DNA from: Pyrenopolyporus hunteri
Lineage: Eukaryota > Ascomycota > Sordariomycetes > Xylariales > Hypoxylaceae
Assembly: GCA_902806595.1 (NCBI GenBank)
Contig: CADCXC010000003.1
Location: forward strand, 1,860,001-1,924,000
Reading direction: 5' to 3'
Length of the DNA stretch: 64,000 bases
Below the pieces are notes generated by a model. The model was not told the origin of the DNA and searched no databases. It saw only the letters and a list, made by a program, of their open reading frames with translations. Positions 57,387 through 64,000 of the stretch are shown here, one piece after another (positions within the stretch are counted from its first letter, which is position 1; each line of letters opens with the position of its first letter). The translations under genes were made by a program, and so were the position numbers.

Positions 57387-58604
57387 CTACCTATAGTACC
57401 CGTTGGACCTAATCCCGGGACTTGGATGGATATTGACTTGTGAGGCAATCTTGGATGCGAGGCTGCTGGTAGCACCGCTGTTACTGGGGGCGGTACTGGC
57501 ACTAAGAACTGAAAAGGGGTTGCGGTTGGCATAACCGGCAAACCCGGAACCCGAGGTGTTGGAGAGGTATGGAGTCGGTGGACGTTGCTGCTGCTGCTGC
57601 TGTTGTTGTTGTGGATACTGTTGTTGTACTCGTTGCTGCTGTGCTTGTTGCTGCTGAGGTTGGTACTGCTGGTATTGATACTGCTGTTGATGTTGCTGCT
57701 GCTGTTGTGGTTGTTGCCGCTGTGGTTGCTGTTGTGGCTGCTGTTGTTGCTCTAACTGCTGTCGTGCTTCCTGTAGAGCGTTTAGCAGGGGGTTACCGCG
57801 AGTAACAGCACCAGTACCAGCACCAGCGCCGGTTCTAGCTTCAGCCCCAGCTCCGGTTCCAGCTCCGGTTCCGGCTCCGGTACCAGCATTGGTACCAACA
57901 TTAGTACCAAAACTAGTACCAACATTAGTGCTAGCAGCAGTGCTAACATTAGCGCTAACGTTAGTGTCAGCAGCAGTGCCAGCAGCAGTGCCAGCACCAA
58001 AACCAGCACCATTGTTCAACCTCAGAGCGCCCGCGAGCTCGCTACTTGGATACATCTGGTGCAGTTTGTTGACATAGCTAGTCACCAAGGCAAGGGATTC
58101 GGCGTCCTTGTTGGCCATCGCCGTCAGCATCTCGCGGATCTGTACCCGCAGGTTGGCCAGCCGGTTCTCGAGCACATCTAACTCGCCAACATCGGTCATC
58201 CTTGTGTCGTTGTCCCTATCCGTCGCGGTAGCTGTCGGTAACGGTGAGATGCCATCGGAGGTGTGGAAGAAATGGTTATGGTGATGATGGTGGTGGTGAT
58301 GGAGCTGTTGGGCCTGCTGCTGCTGTTGCTGCTGTTGTTGTTGTTGCTGCTGCTGCGGTGGTGGTGTTACGTGCGGGGTTGGGAGTGACGGTGGTTGTGG
58401 TTTTTGTTGTTGCTGAAAGGGGGCTTGTTGCTGGCTTGGGCGTTGGCCGAAGAGCTGCTGAGCGTTATGGTGAGGATTGTAATTCGGGTTGTAGTTCTTA
58501 CCCTGGTATCTTGGGTTCGGATTTACATGACTATACCCGCCCTCCTGGAGGAACTGGCTGCTGCCTCCGTGATGATGATGTGATCTACGGTGTCTACGGC
58601 TCAT
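57387..58604 (-). CDS. PolyQ/polyH low-complexity protein
   Basis: Single exon, 405 residues, ATG at 58604. The N-terminus is MSRRHRRSHHHHGGSS. A run of 14 Gln (about residues 84-97) is followed by eight consecutive His. The one ordered-looking segment, about 140-195, reads DVGELDVLENRLANLRVQIR and onward, and is predicted helical, perhaps a coiled coil. A Gly-Thr-Asn-Val type repeat follows (about 200-270), then a second Gln-rich stretch with Pro and Tyr, and a Ser/Asn-rich tail. The composition is that of a prion-like or condensate-forming protein, such as RNA-body or transcription co-regulator proteins. No family recognised. CAG/CTG runs at 57582-57770 and 58315-58355 would be prone to slippage. 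Confidence 0.75.
   Translation of the reverse strand: MSRRHRRSHHHHGGSSQFLQEGGYSHVNPNPRYQGKNYNPNYNPHHNAQQLFGQRPSQQQAPFQQQQKPQPPSLPTPHVTPPPQQQQQQQQQQQQQQAQQLHHHHHHHHNHFFHTSDGISPLPTATATDRDNDTRMTDVGELDVLENRLANLRVQIREMLTAMANKDAESLALVTSYVNKLHQMYPSSELAGALRLNNGAGFGAGTAAGTAADTNVSANVSTAASTNVGTSFGTNVGTNAGTGAGTGAGTGAGAEARTGAGAGTGAVTRGNPLLNALQEARQQLEQQQQPQQQPQRQQPQQQQQHQQQYQYQQYQPQQQQAQQQRVQQQYPQQQQQQQQQRPPTPYLSNTSGSGFAGYANRNPFSVLSASTAPSNSGATSSLASKIASQVNIHPSPGIRSNGYYR
57800..58010. repeat. In-frame minisatellite coding Gly-Thr/Ala-Gly repeats
   Basis: Degenerate 6- and 12-base units (GGTACCAGC-like on the plus strand) encode GTNVGT, GTGAGT and similar hexapeptides in the polyQ protein. The plus strand shows alternating CCAGCACC/CCGGTTCC variants. 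Confidence 0.75.
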
Positions 58605-59409
58605 CCTCAGATGTTAAGATTAGCTTTCTGGATTTCGAAAGTAAAATCTATACGTCGATAATGGAGAGCTCGGCTTAAAAGGCGGCGAGAGAAAAGAGTG
58701 ATTAGAGTGAAACCCGACCGCCTGTAGGTATATCTCGATCCTGGCTTCCGGGCGCAACTAGTAACGTGAGTCACTTATGTCCGTAAAATCTTTGTTCGTG
58801 CTGCCGAAAGGCATCTTTACTTAGCCTATTAATATATAAAGACCGTTTTATAATTGTTTCAGCTAAGTTTTTCTTTTTTGATTCAAAGGTATTGTTTCGC
58901 CTTAAACAATCACGGCGTCCTAGTATAATTATGATTGTTTAGCTTAGGTTCCTTTTCAACATACCCAGGCGCCTACCTACCTATCTAGGTAGCATAGTAG
59001 AGAAATAGTTATCTAATTCATAACTAGACGGAAAATAACACTTTGTTCCGGTTATTACGCGGCCATTAGGTGTTAGGCGTGAGCTCCTTAAGTGTGATAC
59101 GACTCTTTACTTCTCAAATGTCACTATATGTAAATACTTTGGCTTGACGAAGTCCTAAAGTAGCCAATCAATAGGCGGTATTAGCCGGATCTGAGCCTGT
59201 CCTGGAAAGCGAAGTACTTAGGCGATATATCTATAAACTCTTATCGAAATCAAGTGCTTTCAAAATTCGACATCGTCTAACAATTATGGCTAAGGCTCCT
59301 CCTAACCCCTAAATTCATGTATACCTAGGTATCCATCGATACTTATATAAACAAGTTGCCTATCTCGTTTCCAAACGCGCCTCCAATTCTCGGAGCCCGC
59401 ATTAGGATT
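58605..59409. other. Intergenic AT-rich region
   Basis: Upstream of the polyQ gene and downstream of the first C2H2 gene. AT-rich, with one CCTA cluster (58975-58992). No gene seen. Confidence 0.6.
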
Positions 59410-60246
59410 CTAACTCCCAGGGTTGCCGACTAGATGATCGATCACACCACTAAGAACGGCAGTGCACAGCGCTTCTAAATCGCCTTCGTCATCTCCTCGT
59501 TTGCTATCTCGAAGGCCCCTCTGTTCGAGAAAGTCCGACACGATCCCTTTTCCATGGCTTTCCCAATATTCTCGACATCGGCAAACTGCGAAGTCTACGG
59601 GGCGCGAGGGATAGGAAATGACTGGTAGCTCTGATTGGGGAAATACGATTTCCCAAACACATAACCATTGCAGTTCCCTAGACATCCACGGTTCCGGACA
59701 CCAGGCTAACTGCTGCACCTGTTGCATAGTTATGCCCTCAGGGAGCGGTGCCTCTCTGGGAGTACAACATCGACGCTGGATATGGCTGACACAACTCGTC
59801 TCCGTGGCGAAAACTTCGCCGCATACTGGGCAGTACGATGGCAGAAGATGGGCGTCCCAGAGGTGTTGCTTGACGTCTTCAATATCTCGGAGGTCGACTC
59901 CTGTGAGACATCTCATGAACCTATCTGGCTGGTGTATATAGAATGGACATGCAAAACAACGATTCCAGGGAGATGGGAAGATATTGACCGGAGAATTTTC
60001 GTGTATTATCTGTTCCGAGTCGGTGCCTCTTTCATAATTCGGCGAGGACGTGTTCTGCGCCGTAGGTTGCATATGTGAATAATTACCAGGCCAGCACTCG
60101 GGAGGTAATTTCTCTAAAGTAGACTGTGTAAGTTGATCCACCGTCTGTGAAAATTCAAGTTCGAAGCTAGAAATCACTCGAGTTTTTTCGCGTAAATGTC
60201 TGAAATGGAAGCTGGAGGTCTGTAGAAAGGCGTTTCGTTGCGACAT
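59410..60246 (-). CDS. Fungal CPFY-type C2H2 zinc-finger protein, paralogue A
   Basis: Single exon, 278 residues, ATG at 60246. The module at about residues 95-165 reads CFACPFYIHQPDRFMRCL, then IEDVKQHLWDAHLLPSYCPV, CGEVFATETSCVSHIQRRCC. This gives an atypical CxxC/H finger followed by CPxCgxxF...H...C, a pattern common in an expanded and uncharacterised Pezizomycotina family. A second conserved block follows, GITMQQVQQLAW, then LQWLCVWEIVFPQSELPVIS. There is no basic DNA-binding linker and no signal peptide. A related gene lies about 1.6 kb further on, beyond the repeat element. Function is unknown; links to chromatin or incompatibility proteins have been proposed for similar architectures but cannot be read here. 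Confidence 0.8.
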   Translation of the reverse strand: MSQRNAFLQTSSFHFRHLREKTRVISSFELEFSQTVDQLTQSTLEKLPPECWPGNYSHMQPTAQNTSSPNYERGTDSEQIIHENSPVNIFPSPWNRCFACPFYIHQPDRFMRCLTGVDLRDIEDVKQHLWDAHLLPSYCPVCGEVFATETSCVSHIQRRCCTPREAPLPEGITMQQVQQLAWCPEPWMSRELQWLCVWEIVFPQSELPVISYPSRPVDFAVCRCREYWESHGKGIVSDFLEQRGLRDSKRGDDEGDLEALCTAVLSGVIDHLVGNPGS

Positions 60247-60576
60247 GATAGCGCGTTCTAATATGGTATTTGTAACTCGTAGGTTGTGAGTATCTTAAGG
60301 AACGGGTAAACGTTGAGTGTGTAGTGAATCTTCTCATCAGACATCCTGCTCAGGGGATGCGTGCCTGACATTAAATACCTACCCATCTCCCTACCCGTGT
60401 ATCCGTTCGAATAGGACCCCAAATAAATTCAATTTACCGAAATTCTAATATTTTCTTCCCCTTCTAAGACGTCGATAGTGTATAATGCCGTCAGAGAGAG
60501 TTTCTAAGAATTTTCTAAGCATCTCATATTTGTGCTCGTCAGCGTCGGGGCGGTTTTAAGGCAACATATGAGCACT

Positions 60577-60972
60577 GTAGCGGCAAATCATGGGAATGAA
60601 TAACAGATTGTATACCGAAAAACGTTAGCTGTTAAAAACGCTGTTTTTTGAATAAATAATTTCTTTTTAAGAAATGATTTCTTGTTATATTTACGCGTTG
60701 TTCATTTTTTATTTTTAATATTACGACGCGTAAATATTATAATATATAAAAAAGTTATTTTCTAACTTTACGTTCGATTTTTTTTCTTTCATAATATCCT
60801 AAATCTTCAAATCTCTTTTCAAGTTTCCTTCTAAGTCTCTGGATTTCTAGGTCTCCCTCCGGATCTCCCTTTAAGTCTTCCTCCAAGTTTTTAAATCTCC
60901 AGGTCTCTAAGTCTTTATGAGGTAGGGTATTTTAGATAACCGTATATAAAAAAAAAAAAAAAAAAAAAAAAA
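60577..60972 (+). mobile_element. Non-autonomous poly(A)-ended element, copy 2 (plus)
   Basis: Starts GTAGCGGCAAATCATGGGAA, then TTGTATACC, AAGAAATGATTTCTT, an AT block with two ACGCGT cores, ACTTTACGTTCGA, a CT-rich part derived from GGTCTC units, CTTATGAGGTAGGG and 25 A residues (60948-60972). It matches the 44.5-kb copy in inverse orientation. The differences include G-to-A type changes (GTTGGCT to GTTAGCT), which could come from RIP, though this was not measured. No ORF. Confidence 0.65.
60687..60737. repeat. 12-bp inverted repeat within element copy 2
   Basis: ATATTTACGCGT (60687-60698) and its exact complement ACGCGTAAATAT (60726-60737) enclose a 27-base AT-rich loop. In the other copy the arms are imperfect. 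Confidence 0.85.
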
Positions 60973-61333
60973 CTACGTACCTGTACCCATATAGATATAG
61001 GATAGGACATGGGGCTTACATTAGCGGCTCTAGGCTCGCGTGGTTATGTCTCGCTCCCTAAATTAAAAAAGGTAGGTACCTAGATACCCCAATTGGATAG
61101 GTAGATACCTAGGTACATATACAGCCTATATCTTAGTAGCACGCGGCGTCCCCGACAGAGAGTTACCATTATAGCGCGCTACGCAACAGCTTCGTTAACG
61201 TCTCCTGCCTTCATATTCTGTGATCCGCTCACCTTAAGAGCTATATCCGCTCCATTTAACGATAACGGGCCTATTAAGCTCGCAATTGAGTAAACCTATG
61301 ATTGAACATATCATCCGGGAATGTTTAAGTTGG

Positions 61334-61372
61334 CTACCTACTTACCTAGGTAAGTAGGTACCTACCTATATA
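61334..61372. repeat. TAGGTACC/CCTA simple-repeat cluster
   Basis: CCTACTTACC, TAGGTAAGTAGG and GTACCTACC units arranged as nested palindromes. The same family as the clusters at 12.7, 16.8, 17.8, 57.2 and 61.1 kb. Confidence 0.8.
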
Positions 61373-61824
61373 CCTGTCTCATGCAAGACACAGCCGCTAC
61401 ATTCTATTAGTTTACGTGCGATGAATGATATAATTAAAACCTGAACTTTGGCTACGACTCGTAAGCTTAGTTAGCGAAAGCCACGAGTAAGCCCTTATTA
61501 CCTACCACCTACCTTAAGTATAAGTACCTAATTCACGATGTATCCTTAACTCTGGGCGACTACTTCCGCCGACCCGTCTCTTCGCGCTGAGCCAGCACGT
61601 ATTACCTGGCGCTATGGGGTGTCGCTGAACCCCGCTAGGATGTTATATTAGTGGTCGATTACACCTGTATTTCGCCGCGAATTAGGTACCTAAGTTCGTC
61701 AAAAGTCACGGCCAATGCATTAACCCCTGACGTTATAAGCTACCATATATTTATATTCCGGTGAAATAACAATAGCTAGGTAGTTATCTTCCAAAGTTAA
61801 CTGGATATATTCTACCCAAATCTT

Positions 61825-63135
61825 TCATTGGCTTCCACCCCACATAATATTAGACGATCCCGACAGGCTCCAAATGGCGTCGCCAAAAGAGTCGAGGTCG
61901 CCGCTCATGTTTTCGCCGAATTGGGTGGGGGTACCTAGATCCTCACTAAATGCGTGCATACCCATCGACGAGCTCTGTGAAGCAGTAGGTGAAATGGCAG
62001 GTTGAGTGGGGGGCCATGATAAGTCCAGATTCAAAGCAATCAACGGGAGGGGTGCTAGGGGAATATCGTCTTCCCTAATCAGGTCATCACCATCATCGCC
62101 TTGGTTTGAGCCGGCTACGTAGCGTTGCATAGAGTATAAGGCCATGTCCTCTATCATCTCCTTTAAGGCCTCCGCCATTTCATGGCACCCCACAGGGGTC
62201 AGCAACAGCAAGCGGCCTAGGTTTTGCTGAAATCGATTGGTATACAGGTATTCCAGGATGAGGTGCGCGTGGACGCCGAAGCCGTATGCGAGATAGGGAC
62301 TGATAGGCCGTTGATTGTCTGGGAAGAAACTATTCCAGATTTCACACCACTTCTCCTCGTCCGGACGACTGACGGACCCCTTGGTAGCATCCTGCATCTT
62401 CTTAACCTGGTCAGGCGTAGCTCCGGGATGATGGAAGGAAACGATTTCGCACTGGCGATCGTTAATATGCCGAGTGCGTGCAGCACCTTGCAGGTCATCC
62501 TCGAATGCCATGCCACAATTGGGACAGTGACTCTTCTGTACATGTTTCCTAAGAATATGTTGGCGGACATCCCCGACACGGTGTAGATCGTAGTCGAGGC
62601 ATCGAAAGTACGTTTTCGGGTCCTGCGCATAGTAGGGACAAATAAATTGCGTCCGGGGTTCGTCTCGTTTTGAAGGACGCCGCTTCTGATTCTGCCGGTC
62701 TGGGGGATCTCCGCCATCATCCTTGCCGCGCCGTCGTTTGGAATTCCCAGGAGGCTGGGACGAGCCGCCTTGTGGGATTGAGTTAGGGGTTGCGCGAGAG
62801 GTGATGTCAGGGGTGACGTTAGGGGTGATGTTAGGGGTGATGTTAGGGGTAATGCTGGGGATGATATTAAGGGCAGTGTTCGGTGTGGTATTGGGGCTGA
62901 TGCTGGTAGCATAGTCCCCCCAGGCGAGCGGGTTTGATGCATCGGAAATGGCGTTGGCTTGAATTGGTGCCTCACTGTCCCTCTGAACTGGGGGCAAATA
63001 CGTCCCGAACGGGACCATGGGATCCGCAACTTGGGACTCGCCCTGGTCTTCAGCACCCAGCGCTACTGCGAGATCCCGCAGGGGAATACCGGGTTGGCGG
63101 TATTGGTGGGGCACGTTAGCGGGTATATCAGACAT
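61825..63135 (-). CDS. Fungal CPFY-type C2H2 zinc-finger protein, paralogue B
   Basis: 436 residues from the ATG at 63135. The frame is open for 23 more codons without an ATG (to 63204) and reads plausibly as protein, so a small upstream exon ending near 63330 is possible (a GTATGT donor follows an in-frame ATGGAAAAA there). An N-terminal Pro/Asn/Thr linker contains ITPN/VTPD tandem repeats, then a basic KRRRGK cluster that could be a nuclear signal. The zinc module at about residues 163-235 reads TQFICPYYAQDPKTYFRCLD, GDVRQHILRKHVQKSHCPNC, GMAFEDDLQGAARTRHINDR. The block EEKWCEIWNSFFPDNQRPIS matches the equivalent block in paralogue A. The C-terminus is acidic and Ser-rich, as in activation domains. 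Function is unknown. Confidence 0.78.
   Translation of the reverse strand: MSDIPANVPHQYRQPGIPLRDLAVALGAEDQGESQVADPMVPFGTYLPPVQRDSEAPIQANAISDASNPLAWGDYATSISPNTTPNTALNIIPSITPNITPNITPNVTPDITSRATPNSIPQGGSSQPPGNSKRRRGKDDGGDPPDRQNQKRRPSKRDEPRTQFICPYYAQDPKTYFRCLDYDLHRVGDVRQHILRKHVQKSHCPNCGMAFEDDLQGAARTRHINDRQCEIVSFHHPGATPDQVKKMQDATKGSVSRPDEEKWCEIWNSFFPDNQRPISPYLAYGFGVHAHLILEYLYTNRFQQNLGRLLLLTPVGCHEMAEALKEMIEDMALYSMQRYVAGSNQGDDGDDLIREDDIPLAPLPLIALNLDLSWPPTQPAISPTASQSSSMGMHAFSEDLGTPTQFGENMSGDLDSFGDAIWSLSGSSNIMWGGSQ
62785..62900. repeat. In-frame 12-bp minisatellite (ITPN repeats)
   Basis: Plus-strand units of GGGGTGATGTTA type, seven or eight with substitutions, encode Ile/Val-Thr-Pro-Asn/Asp in the second C2H2 gene. 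Confidence 0.8.
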
Positions 63136-64000
63136 CTGAAGCCCGTCGTCTTCTAGCGCCTGTAGGGCATTGGGTGGTACCTGGAACGCGAACCCGTTAG
63201 ACACTTAAGGTACCGACCCCAACACTGCTATACCTCCAGCGACATACCCAATCTCCCGACTCGGCAACAGGACAATTATAGAACTCTTTCCGCATAGGGT
63301 CGGCATGATCATATTGAAAACTAGCACATACCTCAGTTGATTTTTCCATTTCCGCGTATTGTCTCTCTGTGAAGTCCACGACGAGAGTTGCTTTTCCGCC
63401 GGGTGCTATCTTCGTCTTTACAATACGGATTTATCTTCGATGCAAGTGCTTACATCGAAGTTGAGTCGAGCGTCACCGAGAAATATGATCTTTTTTTTTC
63501 AACGCTCGGGAGGGAAAACTTCCTATTATATCTTATAAATACCTATACATCTACGCAACCGTACGACTACTATTAGATAAGTTCACACATATGTGCCTAA
63601 CCCATCCCTCGAAGACATATCTGAAGAATAATATCCTCTAGCACCGAGGCGTATTGGAGTTGAAGTGGAGTTGAAGTGGAGTTTTGGGGGTGTCTTAGCA
63701 CCGACGTGTTGTTCGTTACGCAGCCGTTTACCTCTTGATTTCCCAAGGCAGTCCTCCAGGCTGCCTCCAACGTTCCAGTATCTATCCGCAATCATAGATC
63801 CGACGGTATATGCCAGAAGGTCGCACGCAAGCATACACGCTCATATATCCGAACCCATATCGCTAGGACAAGTCCAGATGTGATAGGTTGAGCTCCCGCG
63901 CTAGGGCTGAATATCGCGTCGTAAGCCAACTTCTGGTTAGTTAGTTGTAGAGTTCCGCAGAAATGGAGGGTACGCCGAACGTGTATAACTCCTCCCCCGG
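63136..64000. other. Upstream region of paralogue B, window edge
   Basis: May contain the first exon of the C2H2 gene on the minus strand (about 63330-63400). The rest has no supportable gene. Overlapping short frames at 63583-63883 show no domain. The sequence stops at the window edge. Confidence 0.45.

Larger units (their letters stand above)
60247..61824. other. Intergenic region with repeat element
   Basis: Between the two C2H2 paralogues. It contains the poly(A)-ended element (60577-60972) and TAGGTACC clusters at 61071-61120 and 61334-61372. No gene seen. Confidence 0.65.

Overview
The window is nuclear DNA from a filamentous ascomycete, most likely a Sordariomycete. The evidence is many short spliceosomal introns (24 modelled; all but three are 49-87 nt, with GTANGT-type donors, CTGAC/CTAAC-like branch sites and YAG acceptors), long gene-poor spacers carrying TAGG/TAGGTACC microsatellites, and fungal gene families: a GRG-1/CCG-1 small protein, a HAM-2/PRO22/Far11 STRIPAK subunit, an NDT80/PhoG factor, DUF1996, DUF2011 and two fungal CPFY-type C2H2 proteins. 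There are no operons, phage genes or CRISPR arrays.

Left part (1-23 kb). About 6.9 kb without a supportable gene precedes an NDT80/PhoG transcription factor (6941-9265, +). Then come a DUF2011 protein (11569-12465, +), the STRIPAK subunit (13193-16537, +, seven exons), a citrate/tricarboxylate-type mitochondrial carrier (18053-19570, +), a divergent pair sharing a 355-bp promoter (a mitochondrial-looking FCP1/NIF-fold protein, -, and the rRNA-processing factor RRP36, +), and COQ8 (23128-25461, -) converging on RRP36.

Middle (25-44 kb). A possible 77-codon gene lies at 25830-26159. A seven-transmembrane receptor-like protein with a long cytosolic tail (27239-29394, -) is separated by 5.4 kb of gene-free DNA from the CTD kinase CTK1 (34788-38366, +), which has a very long Arg/Ser/Asp-rich N-terminus. 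A short-chain dehydrogenase (39629-40558, -) and a secreted DUF1996 protein (42478-43729, +) diverge across 1.9 kb that holds three perfect GGGTTA telomeric units.

Right part (44-64 kb). Two inverted, diverged copies of an AT-rich, poly(A)-ended element (44.5-45.05 kb and 60.58-60.97 kb) bracket a 1532-residue protein with a POT1/Cdc13-like telomere OB fold at its C-terminus and two SUMO-interaction-like motifs, two doubtful ORFs, GRG-1, an EBP-family membrane protein, a polyQ/polyH protein and the first of two related C2H2 proteins. The second C2H2 paralogue lies beyond the right-hand element copy.

Functional themes: mitochondrion (COQ8, carrier, presequence-bearing FCP1-like protein), RNA polymerase II and ribosome biogenesis (CTK1, RRP36), signalling and development (STRIPAK, NDT80 factor, 7TM protein), and telomere binding. 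The genes are independent transcription units. Exon models were built by eye from frame continuity, splice signals and family resemblance; no alignment or database search was run, and family names rest on remembered motifs.
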